A stretch of DNA of 64,000 nt from Mytilisepta virgata (lineage: Eukaryota > Mollusca > Bivalvia > Mytilida > Mytilidae): assembly GCA_028015205.1 (NCBI GenBank), contig CM051512.1:5764755-5828754 (forward strand). The letters run 5' to 3'. Positions 20,627 to 31,974 of this stretch are shown piece after piece. Every line of letters begins with the position of its first letter. Position 1 is the stretch's first letter. A program made the position numbers and the translations under genes. Under the pieces are notes generated by a model. That model worked only from the letters and a program-made list of their open reading frames with translations, was not told the DNA's origin and made no database searches.

Positions 20627-21820
20627 ATGGATTTGTTTACTTTCATCGGAATCATATCGGAATTAGGAAGTTGTATCAGATGGATGAGGGAAAACGGACT
20701 ATTGAAAAAAGCAAAATATTGTGATGACTGTAAATGTTGGTGCTCCCAAATCAAGATGAATAATGTTGACGGCTGTATCTTCAGATGTAGCAAATGCCGA
20801 AAGAAACATTCAATCAGACAGGATAGTTTTTTCTCGGGATCACATCTTCAGCTAAGGGAAATCCTACTCATAATTTATATGTTTGTGTTAGACGTTCCAC
20901 AGAAGACAGTTATGCAGTTTCTGCCGGATTTGTCAGTTAAAACCATGGTGGATTGGTTCAGTCTATGCCGTGATATTTGCAGGTATATTTTTAAATATTT
21001 AAAAATTTTACATAAAAATCTTATAGATTTTAAAAACTAAGAACAAAAGAAAATCACATCGAAATCTTTAGAAAGTAAAACAAAAACAAAAGGAAAAAAG
21101 ATTTCTGATAACCCTAAACCTAACCCTATGACTAACCCTAACCCTATCACTAACGATAACCCTATAACTAACATTAACCCTAGTCCTAACCTTAACCTTA
21201 ACCCTAACTATAACCCTTTTCATTCTTTTTCAGCTGGAGAATCTTGAAAGACGATTACAAATTGGGAGAAGACGACGGTGAGATAGTGGAGATCGATGAG
21301 AGCAAATTCGGGAGAAAGAGGAAATACAATAAAGGAACAATTCGCAATGGAGATGGCAGTTGGATTTTCGGAATGATTGAACGAAATAGAGGACGGGTAT
21401 TTATATGGGCTGTGGAGAACAGGACGAGGGAGACCCTGCAACCGTTTATTCAAGACAATGTTCAGGCTGGTGCAACAATACACTCTGATCAATTTTCAAC
21501 GTATTGCAATCTAACGGAACTCGGATTTAATCACAAAACAGTCAATCACTCTGTTGAATTCGTATCATCAGATGGTATACACACTAACACTATCGAGGGC
21601 TTTTGGGGAAATTCTAAAGCTCACTTCAAAAGGATGTGTGGTGTCAACAAGACACAGCTTGGTGCTCAATCTGGATGAAATAACGTACAAATGGAACTAC
21701 AAAGGAAACACTATTTTGAATACATTTTTCCATGACATTACAACCAAATACCATGTGAATTCTGACTTTCCGAAAGACCCTACTAAACTTGCAACAATGC
21801 CAGATCATGTGTTCCACTGA
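20627..21820 (+). pseudogene. Merlin / ISXO2-like transposase, one intron, frameshifted
   Basis: Exon 1 (20627-20981) encodes a zinc-ribbon region (CDDCKCW..., FRCSKCRKKHSIRQDSFFSGS). The intron has GTATAT...TTTTTCAG borders and contains degenerate CCCTAA repeats. Exon 2 from about 21234 carries EIVEIDESKFGRK (first Asp), GAT.HSDQFSTY (second Asp) and GIHTNTIEGFWGNSK (Glu end), the DDE domain of the IS1595/ISXO2 group from which Merlin derives. Near 21660 the frame changes by one base: GVNKTQLGAQSG stops, while the next frame continues LNLDEITYKWNYKG to 21820. One inserted base explains this, so this copy is probably inactive. It would cut and paste elements bearing the GGTCCCC termini. Confidence 0.82.
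21108..21222. repeat. Degenerate telomere-like CCCTAA repeats inside the transposase intron
   Basis: AACCCTAAACCTAACCCTAT continues as an imperfect series of AACCCTA, TAACCTTA and TAACCCTA words for about 115 bp, ending 20 bp before the exon 2 acceptor. Confidence 0.8.
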
Positions 21821-21905
21821 TGCCTGAAAATCCTGTCAATGCTAATTAATACCTTATTATTAAATTTGCAACTCAGTACTGCATTATTTTTTAAAAAAAA
21901 TCTTG

Positions 21906-21957
21906 GGTCCCCTAAAGTAAAAGAGGGCTATAATGCCTAGTTTTACTTTAGGGGACC
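21906..21957. repeat. 52-bp hairpin module of Merlin termini, copy 1
   Basis: GGTCCCCTAAAGTAAAA, a short centre (GAGGGCTATAATGCCTAG) and the exact inverted complement. Identical to 22093-22144. Confidence 0.85.
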
Positions 21958-22092
21958 TACAACCTATATAACATTACCCAACTAGTCACATAGAACATTT
22001 CAGAAATGAATAAATGTCATATACATTTGTAACAATAGTATACTAATCATATGATTTATGACATTTAGCAAAGTTTATGGTGAATATTCATA

Positions 22093-22144
22093 GGTCCCCT
22101 AAAGTAAAAGAGGGCTATAATGCCTAGTTTTACTTTAGGGGACC
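22093..22144. repeat. 52-bp hairpin module of Merlin termini, copy 2
   Basis: Same 52 bp as at 21906, followed by the same CACAACCTATATA-type flank, so the duplicated unit is longer than the hairpin (about 70 bp). Confidence 0.85.
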
Positions 22145-22481
22145 CACAACCTATATAGACAACAAATCAATATACCACTTATATAGCCAACAAATTAATA
22201 TCAAACACACAATAAAAAAAATAGAAGATTACAGTATAGTTTTCTACAAAAATCTTACACAAAAAACATTAAAAAAATGTGGGTCCCCTCATATTTTAGG
22301 GATATGGTTTGGGTCCCCTAAAGTAAAGTAAGGCCGGAAAACTAAGAGATGAGTTTCTCGACTATATGTATTGGCATTATAAATCATAAATTATACAAAT
22401 GGTAATTGACTCAGAAAGTATATGTTAATGGTGAACTTAATTGGGTATGTGTTTGGATTGGTATTTAAGTAACAATATTGC

Positions 22482-22793
22482 ATCGAAATAACGATATCAT
22501 AAATCGAGATAACGATATAACAAATTGATATAACGATATAATATATCGATATAACGATATAATATATCGATATAACGATATAATAAATCGTGATAACGAT
22601 ATAATAAATCGAGATAACGATATGATAAATCGAGATAACGATATCATAAATCGAGATAACGATATAACAAATTGATATAACGATATCATAAATCGATATA
22701 ACGATATAAGAAATCGATATAACGATATGATAAATCGTGATAACGATATGATAAATCGAGATAACGATATCATAAATCGAGATAACGATATAA
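22482..22793. repeat. 21-bp tandem array 3, right arm of the foldback element
   Basis: About 15 units (CGAGATAACGATAT and CGATATAACGATAT variants) end at a T-run and the C-rich hairpin at 22810-22827. Confidence 0.85.
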
Positions 22794-22837
22794 TTTTTTT
22801 TCTTGTCGTGTCCCCTGCGGGGCTCCGTAGAAATGTA

Positions 22838-24670
22838 CAGAACAGATGTAAAGTCTTGAGTTTTTTATCAGGATATCAATGGTATGTGTACGAAAAGAAA
22901 AAAAGTGATACATTTAATCAAATACTTGGACAAAAGACTTTTTTTACGAAATCATCAGAGCTGATCGACAAAAAACATTTTGCATTTGTTTCAAAAACCG
23001 GGTACGTTTTATCAAATATATTTTTAACAAAAAGTAAGAAATTTTTAAATAATATAAAAATAATGAATAAATCATAGTACTAAGGACAGTTATTGATTAA
23101 CCAAACGAAAAGAAAGAAATAAAACAAGCGGATGGTTTTAAATTTTATTTTCAATAACTTATATAGGTTGCTTGCTTGTTTGTTTGTTTGTTTGTTTTGT
23201 TTTGTTTTGTTTTGTTTTGTTTTGTTTTGGGTTTTTTTTCGTCAAATGTATTCATACAATTTGAAAGTGATCAATAAATATACAAGTAAAAGATCAGCTG
23301 AAGTAAATATAAAAGTAGAATGTTGCTTCCTTTTTTTTTTATTTCAAAGTAAATTATAAAGGTATACAATTTTAATTTTGCATCTAAAAGTGTTTCCCCG
23401 AGATGAGCATTTTCCGGAAATTCAGAAAAATATTGATAGATTTTTTTAATACGCGAATAGCATTATAAACGTTTATGAAGTAGTTTTGGAAAAAGAAATT
23501 AATAGAAAGTACTTATTGAATTTATAAATATTATCTCCTCTGCTGGATTTAATTTTTTTTATGTTCTAGTACTTTATTTCATATTTTGTTCTACGAAATA
23601 TCGGTAAAAGAATACTGAAGCGACAAAACAGTGGGGGAAATTCCGTAAATTAGAAATACAAGGAAAAGACAACGTCATGAGAATGAAATACAACAAACAG
23701 ACGCCTCGAGGATATGTGTGTAATTAAAAGAATAAAAAACATATAATAAACTAAACAAAAATGGAATGAGACAACATCTGAAACTATAGTACTGGTAATG
23801 TGAAAATTGTTGCGATGTTTTTATTATTGCGAAAAATGCGACAGGGTTGTAATCCCAATAATTTAAACTTGCACTTTGGAATTTTTTATATGAATGAAGT
23901 GGGATTTTTCTCAATATCGCAAAAATTAAAATCGCATTTTGGTCTAAAATGAAAAAAAAAAACACAATAATAAATGCACGCAATAATTTCTGAATTTACA
24001 GTAGATTAACATTTTAGTATCAGGAGACCTTAGTTTTCACAAAGTTTTATATTTTGTCAGAGTAAATTTAAATTATCAATTTCATCGAAATACACTCATC
24101 TCAGCCCGTGATACCCTCATGGACTTTGAGTGCACCATCAGCGATGTTGACTCAGTGGTAATAATAAATTCTAAGATTTTGATGCACAAAATGTGCAAAT
24201 ATTCCCCAACTCTAACACCCAATAAAGCAGATATCAGGAGAGGTCAGCAATTAAATACCAACCATCCGAAATGTCAGGCTTATTGAGGGTTTTTTTTTAA
24301 TTTTTATTTAACTTTTCTGTCTTTATCCCTGAGTTTCTACTTCATTTTTTCAGTGAGATATTAAATAGAAATGTGGTTTTCCTTGATGTAAGATCAATGT
24401 TTCCAAAGGAGCTATAATTGATCTGCGTGGTTTTATTAGAGGTCATTGAGAGGTATGTTGGAAGTCCAAGTGAATTGTGGTTTACTATAAACCCTTCTGA
24501 AAAATTTTCTACCAGTATACGCAATATAAACCTTTCAAATTAATGAGCATTATATATTTCCCATGACATTCAAATGATATTACATCATTTAAACTTAAAT
24601 TTGAAATTTTAACCTGTTATTTCCTATGTTTAATATTTATACACAGAATAACATTATAGGTAAGCGTATT
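22838..24670. other. Intergenic, unrecognised ORF piece and simple repeats
   Basis: 22841-23077 is open on the plus strand (KVLSFLSGYQWYVYEKKKSD) but matches no family I know and may be chance. A TTTG/TTTTG microsatellite lies at 23166-23232. Otherwise no gene is seen. Confidence 0.35.
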
Positions 24671-24676
24671 TATATT

Positions 24677-24959
24677 TACGTAGATGAGCAAGGTTATAAA
24701 ATGTGTCTATCAAAACAAAAATAAAAGTAAACTGGTCCCACCTTTGAATGTTGACGTATAACCCTATGTACTATATATATACGACAGACTTTGATAAATC
24801 CATACACACAAAATGTTTATTTCAACGTAGATTTTCAAGGTTATAAAATGTGTTTATCAATGCATAAATAAGTGTACATTCGTCCAACCTTTTGAATGTT
24901 GACCATATAACCCTATGTACTATATATACGACAGACTTTGATCAATCCATACACACAAA
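24677..24959 (+). promoter_or_regulatory. Tandemly duplicated P450 promoter
   Basis: Units 24677-24822 and 24823-24962 share AAGGTTATAAAATGTGT.TATCAA, CTTTTGAATGTTGAC, ATAACCCTATGTACTATATA (TATA box) and the first ATG context (CACACAAAATGTTT). The upstream copy therefore has its own ATG (24813), giving a short upstream ORF that stops after five codons. Confidence 0.75.
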
Positions 24960-26039
24960 ATGTTTCATCAAATACTAAACGCCTTAGATATTACATCTAT
25001 ACTAACTTTTACAGTAGTGTTATTACTCAGTTATATAATATGGAACTATTTCTTCAGTGTCCGAATTAACATCCCTGGACCAACTCCATGGCCGATTTTA
25101 GGAAATCTTCCACAATTGATAGGTACCAAAGACATAGGTCGAGGATTTTTGGAGCTACGAAAGAAATATGGAAATATGGTATTGCGCCGTCTTGGCTCTC
25201 AGCCAGCGGTTGTTTTCTTTGGTTATAAGATGGTCCGTGAAGCATTTGTTATCAGCGGCGAAAAAACAAAGTTCAGACCTGCATGGCTTTATATGTTTAG
25301 AAAACTATTTCCAAATTTAACAGGTAAGTTATTTATTTATTAATAAAGTACTAGTCTATGATGTAAATTTCCTATGTACATGCATGTACAAACACAATTG
25401 TAATGTGTACTGATGGACCTGAGGGTCTTAAGTTAAAAAAAATAAATATAATTTAATCAGCTAGCTTTAAAAACAAAGTTCAATTTCATATCATTTGCAA
25501 TTTGATGTATTCGGTTATGGCCGAATATTTTTGGACAGATCTTGGGCATATTCGTATTCCCGTCCAGTGTTATTATTGGCCATAGCTTTACTGTTAAAAT
25601 GTCGAAATTTTCAGGGTTTTTTTCAAAGCATCCTCCCTGATGAAAAATTTTTAAATTGTCGTATTCAGTGTTTTCAATTGTATATACATATAAACTTCTA
25701 AAATTTAACTTTTCACGAAATATTCGCCATTCTATTATAACATTGACCAATAAGGCTATTACAGAATCTTGTCTCGTCTCATAAACTGTACTCACTGGCA
25801 AATTTGGAAGACTTAAAACTTACATAGAGCAGATGTATCTCCAAATTTCCAAAACGATTTTCAACAAAATTTAAGTATCAAATTAACGCAAAAACTAGAT
25901 AATGTTTAAATGATTAACTTTGCTGGTTATACAATTGGGTAGTTCAGTACCAAATCCATGCAATCAGGAGTAGTAAAAACAGCTTTGTAATGTAAATGTA
26001 TACTTGGGGTATAGTGGTTTATAAAATGTACCACGTCAT

Positions 26040-26265
26040 AAAGAGGAAAAACATGCCTAAAGAGCAATCAAAAAACAAAAAACAAAAACGCAATCCATTA
26101 GACAGACAAAACTCGAGAAGAGAAATGAACAACCACGAGCACAACAAATGAACACTGAAAACTAAAAAACAATGAACAACACGAAGTCCGAGAAAAATCA
26201 GGAGTGAACTCTGGTGCTCCGGAAGGGTAAGGGTAAGCAGTTCCTGCTCCGGATACGGCACCCGT
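26040..26265. repeat. Dispersed repeat fragment in P450 intron 1
   Basis: The run GGTGCTCCGGAAGGGTAAG...GGCACCCGTCGTG is one I recognise as frequent in mussel sequence. It abuts exon 2 (26331). Confidence 0.45.
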
Positions 26266-28974
26266 CGTGAAGTTCAACAAAATCAATCCCGATCTACGAT
26301 TTACATCTCGATATCTCGATATTGTTTTAGGTATTCTCTTTTCAAACGGACAAACATGGTCAGACGGAAGAAAGTTCACTCTGGTTGCATTAAAAGATTT
26401 TGGTGTCGGTAAGAAAACGATGGATGAGAGAATCAATGAGGAGGTTGAATACCTTGTGGAAGAATTTAGCAAGGTATCAGGAAAACCAGTCGACGTGAGC
26501 AAACTATTTCAAATGGAAACGTCAAACGTCGTTTCAAATATAATATTTGGATCAAGGTAACAAGATTGAAAATAACAATCCAAAGATACTAATATGAGAT
26601 ATAGTAAATTTATACTAACATGTTGAACAGTTAGACTTTTGCAAGGATATTATTAATTAAGATTCGTTATGGGATTTGAATAATCTGATTAAATACTGTG
26701 CACAAACGTTTGATCCAACATGGCCAAGTGGTTATATATATACGTTTACTGGACTTGAAGATTCTTGAGGTGTTTCGAATGCCAGGTGGTCTAAGTAGTG
26801 TGATATGAGATGATGATTACCTTTATTGTCACCTTGATACCGCCTTTTGGCAATAGTTGGTATCTAGGGGTAAATAAACCTACTATTTCCCGAATATGCA
26901 GTCAATAAGACAGCGTTTTACACTGTAGGATAATTTACCTGTCATTGTTGGTTGGTAAATAATTCTAGGTTTTAAAATAGAGAGAATAGTAAACTTATTG
27001 TCATGATTTTTATACAGTAAAAAAACTACTGAGGTATTATAATCACTAGGTATGATCATTACTTCAACTCTGAGATAACGAGAGTCAAACTATTGAATTG
27101 TTAACATGTCTTCAGAACAGAAATAATTGCTGATTTTATATGCTAACATAAAACTTTGCCTGTATTTTCATTTTATGATTTATTTCAGATTTACTTATGA
27201 TGATGAAGACTTCAACGGTTTGCTAAGTCATGTCAAATTTTTATTCAAAAACGTGAGATTCATCACTCCACAGAATTTCTTCCCATTTGTAGATCGAGTG
27301 GTACCTTCATACAATGTGGTAAATATTTTTACATGATTCGTAACCTTAATTATAACAGCCATGATTACAAAGCGCCGTTCTCAAAACAATCACTCAGAAA
27401 TAGCTCATACATTCGGACAAATGACGTAATGTCGTGGTTAACTTATTTATTGTTTGACTTTAGATGCTTGCCCTGTTAAAATATACGACAAGTTAATCTG
27501 AAACTTGGCAGATTTTTTTAGAAATGCTTCTATGAAGATTTCATCAATGAGACTATATCTTCAAACAAAATCAACTGTTTTATCCAAAGTTATCTATTTT
27601 AGCAATACTTTGTGTTCGGGGTTTTGCAAATTACTTGTAAAGACTTCATCAATGAGCCTATATCTTCCACCACAATTCAGCTGTTTTATCAAAATTATAT
27701 ATATTTTAGCAATATTCGATTTTCTTTTTTTTTTCAAATTACTTGGGTAACTATTATCAAGTAATATGACAATTTGACATCTAATTACAGAATACAGAGG
27801 TTGCAGAGCACCTGCAAGCTATAAGAAATTACGTCAGATCGCGTATAATCAACAGCGAGATTCATTCGATCCTCAGAATATTCGGAACTTCTTAGATTTA
27901 TACCTTGACAAAGAATCGCATGCAGACAAGAAAATCTCAGGTAACATGAATTAAACTGTAATTGTTTTTAAATGTTTTTTTTTTTTTTATTTAGTATGTC
28001 TTTAAACAAATACACCATGTAGTCAAAACATGCTCACGTGAATAAAAGTTCCATGAAATAAATCTTAGTCGAGCTTATAAGTTAAATTCACGTGAAAGTT
28101 CAATAAAAAAATCAAAATATTCTTATTATGCTTTATTTTGATCATTTAAATGCACTTTTAAAGTATTATTTTTTAAAATCTAACAGACTTTACTAGAACT
28201 TAAAACTTTTCATGTAAAATTTATTTGAAATTAATTTTACGTAAATTCATATGAAAGAAAATCCACCGAAAAACGTACAAGTTTAATTATCATTACAAGT
28301 TTAATTATCATTTGCCCCTGATGTGTTCTTTTTTTACCATGCTCGCTATGGCTAATGAACTATGTTGAAGGCTAAACGTATTGAAAGCAGTAGTTCCAAT
28401 TTTTAATGCTTTTTCCATTTCTAAAAAAAAGGAAAATAAAGGGTAAAAATGTGACTCGCCATTGGTATCATTAACTTACAAGTTGTTTTATTTTGTTATT
28501 CTACAGAGGATTTTCTCCACCAAGTTATTGCCGATCTGTACCAAGCCGGATCAGACACAACTGCAGTAACGTTACAATGGTGCATGATATATATGATAAA
28601 TTACCCGGATGTGCAGAGAAAATGTCGTGAAAAAATTATGAAGGTATTTTTTATGTTTTGTGTCTTCTTATGGAGAAGTGCTATCATTTAATATGTTCCA
28701 ATGAACACGATACAGTGAAGGGGGGTTGTGGTGTTGACGTCGATAGAATAGAATAGAATATAATTTATTTGACAATTAAAGACACCTTAGTAAGACAGAG
28801 CAAACCGAATGCAATAATAATATTTACAAATGATTGCAATGATTACAATGATTATGTTGAATAACATTTTGACAAGCACAGTGACCTCAGAAACTCATTG
28901 TGACGTCGTAATATCTCGCAAGATTTATATTTATTCGATTTCAAGACATCTTAGTATATACGATATTTGTAATG

Positions 28975-29285
28975 TTTATTTACTGTATAAGATATCTTAT
29001 TTAATTGATATGATCTTTTTAAAGATATCTTTTATACAAAAACTTTATGAGATATCTTGTATAGTTTATAAGATATCTTATTTACTTCATAAGATATCTT
29101 TTAAAACAATCAAGATATTTTTTAACTAAGTAAGATATCGTATAACCTTAATAAGATATCTTATATCGAGTATTAAATGAGATATCTTTATAAACAGTTT
29201 AATATACAAGATATGTTATTTAATTAAAAAGATATCTCACTTAGTTTATAAGATATCTCATTTAGTTTATTTATAAGATATCTTG
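28975..29285. repeat. Cluster of AAGATATCTT palindromes in P450 intron 5
   Basis: At least a dozen exact or near copies of the 10-bp palindrome AAGATATCTT or GAGATATCTC recur about every 25-35 bp, while the bases between them are not conserved. This is not a normal tandem repeat. Confidence 0.75.
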
Positions 29286-30394
29286 AAAGTGGAATAAATA
29301 TAAAAACGGCCTGCCATATTAATATCCCAAAATTTCAAGTTTTTCTTAAATATCTCATTAAAAAGCATATAGACCCTCTTTTTGGTTTCGCAAAAAGATT
29401 GCCATTGCTTGAAGATAATTATACTAAAATTTGAAGACAAATTCAGTGCAGGAGTTTACCAAAATCAGTGTCGAATATCTTAAAAACTTAGCCATGAAGG
29501 CATTTTTTTCTTTGCATATATGAGATGTATACATAAAATTGACAATATGATATAATATCAGCAAAACATCAGCAAAGAAACCTTACTGTAACGAATATTA
29601 TTAAGAGTTTTGTTATGTCTTGACGATAAGGCGTTTAAAAAAAAGAAAAGAAAAAAAAACAATTTGTAAATTGTATTTTCAGGTAATAGGAGACGGGCGA
29701 TATCCGTCATATAAAGATAAATAGTCTTTGCCCTACCTTGTGGCTACCATACGTGAAGTACAACGTGTAGCGGCTATAGGTAAAGTCACATTATACATAG
29801 TTTTAAGTGAATAATGAGTACAAATTGTATCAAGCAAATTCATCTGTACACCTTAAGATGTGATATATACATATTCAATGATACCAACTGTTTATGCATG
29901 ACTGGTCTTGAAAATTATCAGTGTGTATCCAAATTAAACATCAACTTATTACCTTAAAAAGAGGAACAAATGTATTGATTGCTTCTCATCAACTTAAAGT
30001 CACGATGAGGCATTCACTGGGTGAAAAATTTTCAAATCTCACTCAAGAACAGTGTCAACACTGGGTTATATACAAATGTATTTTTTCGTTTTTTCACATA
30101 CAGTAATGTCCTTACATTGTATAATATACTAACATGTAAATAAACATACTGAATAAATTGTTTAAGAAATCTTCTGGGTAAACTGTCATGAGGGTTCACG
30201 TGTTGATAAATGTAAAAAAGTAAATTATCAACATGTTACGAACGTTGAAATCGTCTTAGACAATCCGTTTTCTTCGGCACGTCCTATACCATTAGCGACA
30301 TCCAAGACAAGTATTCCTTACTGATTCTCAGCAGTTGCATCAACCCATGACATACTGAAATCAAATTTAGTCTATTCAACTGTATGATTACATG

Positions 30395-30470
30395 TATTTT
30401 CATGACTCGCCGTGATATTGGCTGCAATATTGCCAGCACGGCGTTAAACAACAATCAATCAATCTTTTCA
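30395..30470. repeat. SINE/LINE 3' tail in P450 intron 6
   Basis: GCAATATTGCCAGCACGGCG followed by TTAAACAACAATCAATCAATC, a typical molluscan retroposon tail with an AATC-type end. Confidence 0.55.
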
Positions 30471-30825
30471 TGAGTATCAATTCTTTTTCATTTTTGGTTC
30501 TCCAAAATTTTGATCACATTTTATTTTAATTTCAATGTTACTGCATATCATTACAGCATGTCATGTCCAATGAGAATTGCTCATCAGACCAAAAACGTCG
30601 AAAATCAAAACAGTCGTCGAACATGTTGTAAAGCATAATCGTATCACAAAAGACCACATAACCTTACACCAGAGACCATCTAGTACAGAGCAAAGCCGTA
30701 AAATACTATATATAATTCATAACAGTAAAGTTGTAGTATATCTGAATTGGAGCTTTATTCTGAAATATTGAAAAAGTTTCCTCAATGGTGAAGAAAATGC
30801 TCAATTTCGTCTTTTAAAATTTTAG

Positions 30826-30890
30826 ATCTTGAGAACAACTGATGAGTCGTATTTAGACGAAATATGCACTATCTTTTCATAATTGGTATC
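30826..30890 (+). ncRNA. Hammerhead-type motif (copy B), conserved core
   Basis: CTGATGA (30839-30845), stem GTC/GAC with 7-nt loop (30846-30858) and GAAA (30859-30862) are exact hammerhead core elements. The bases after GAAA (TATGCACTATC) do not give a clear short stem III with a GTC cleavage site, so activity is doubtful. Confidence 0.55.
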
Positions 30891-31974
30891 TCGGTATATG
30901 CATGTATTATTCATACTTATTGAATGTCAACAGTCTTTAGTTTAGTTTTTATTTTTATTTTTAGCTCCCATTGCAGCACCTCATGCTACGTTGGAGGATA
31001 CATACATTGCAGGAAAATTAATTCCGAAACATACAATGATATTTTGTCACTTGATGTCCGTGCTATATGATCCAACAGAATGGGAGGAACCAGAAAAATT
31101 CCGTCCGGAAAGATTCCTTGATAAACACGGTGAACTAATTAAGCCAGAAACATTTGTACCCTTTTCCATGGGTAAGATAATACCTGAAAATATTATTTCT
31201 TCATATTATACTTTTCATTCACGCTACATTGTTTTTTTTTTTTTTTTTTTTTTTTCTGCAAATGGTCAAACATTTTATTTCAATTTTTCGTTTGTAAAAA
31301 TTAGTTTGAACGTTGTGCTTTGTTCTCTTTTATGTTTTTTTTAATCTTGCGATGACCTTTTATAATTTAAGACAATAAGTTTAATAGGGTTAGAATATTG
31401 GAAATGATATCGTTACTTAAAGAAGCTGAAAGATTAGAACATCCTAAATTTTACACTATTATATTGCAACCTGTCTGCCCCATCAGGAGAAGACGACTTT
31501 AAAGAATATAAAGTAATATTATTACATATTTATACTAAATCATTATACATTGATCGATACTAAACATTTACAGCATAAAGTTATAAAAGATATGATATTC
31601 ATCTCTTTTTAGGACCACGGATATGTTTGGGAAAGGAGTTAGCTTTTAATGAAGTATTTTTATTTTTAACATCATTCCTTCAGCGATTTGATCTCACCAA
31701 AGTTAACCCTAACGATGTTATATCTACAGATGGAATTCAAACTGGAATATCCCACCAACCAGCGTATCCATTTCAAATGTGTTTCAAACCTTTGTAACTT
31801 ATTTTGATCTTGAACAATGTCTCCCTTAGTTTATGAAACAAAAACATATTATACATATTGATGTCTATCAATATTTTTTCTTATCATTACTATAATTTTT
31901 TATTTTACTATCAGTAATTACTGTACTGTATGTTTTATATTACGTATATTATTTATGTAAAATCAAATAATAAA

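Larger units (their letters stand above)
20290..22328. mobile_element. Merlin-type DNA transposon with multiplied terminal repeats
   Basis: The left side has TTTTACTTTAGGGGACC at 20290-20306 and again at 20320-20336. The right side ends GGTCCCCTAAAGTAAA (about 22312-22328), and two self-complementary modules of the same sequence lie at 21906-21957 and 22093-22144. A spliced transposase (20627-21820) lies inside. Comparison with the uninterrupted foldback arm (17.82 kb) shows the element as an insertion. The expected 8-9 bp target duplication is not obvious. Confidence 0.75.
16463..22827. mobile_element. Foldback-type transposon with long inverted arms built on 21-bp repeats, containing nested insertions
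   Basis: Ends are CGGAGCCCCGCAGGGG (16463) and its complement (22827). Each arm has, from outside in: the C-rich hairpin, a T-run, a 21-bp array, a 160-bp block (17651-17815 against 22490-22340) and a 190-bp block (17825-18005 against 20285-20100). Arms read as reverse complements once two insertions are removed: an AGCTCACC repeat at 16708-17651 and a Merlin element at about 20290-22328. Without them the element is about 3.4 kb with arms of about 0.7 kb. The centre (18005-20095) has no intact gene, only Penelope RT debris and repeats, so it is non-autonomous. Long arms of short tandem repeats with a 9-10 bp duplication recall Drosophila FB elements and some Mutator-like elements. Confidence 0.75.
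24960..31797 (+). pseudogene. CYP2-like cytochrome P450, eight exons, with frameshift and nonsense codon
   Basis: Exons: 24960-25323, 26331-26556, 27189-27318, 27791-27940, 28507-28643, 29683-29779, 30965-31171 and 31613-31797, all with GT-AG borders and consistent phases. The predicted protein of about 498 residues has an N-terminal membrane anchor, the Pro-rich hinge (IPGPTPWPILG), the I-helix AGSDTT in exon 5, ExxR (IREVQR) in exon 6, FRPERF in exon 7 and the haem-binding FSMGPRICLG across exons 7-8. Such enzymes oxidise lipids or foreign compounds on the ER. Two lesions: total length is one base short, because exon 4 changes frame near 27845 (RSRI then FDPQNIRNF), and exon 6 has TAG at 29722-29724 before LPYLVATIRE. 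Unless both are assembly errors this is a recent pseudogene. A polyA signal lies at 31969-31974. An ATG-less reading is excluded by the good signal anchor at the start. Confidence 0.88.

Noticed and set aside
30565..30605. Another hammerhead (CTGATGAG on the minus strand)
   Set aside because: The seven-base core is present, but there is no GAAA at the right distance and no flank shared with the other copies.
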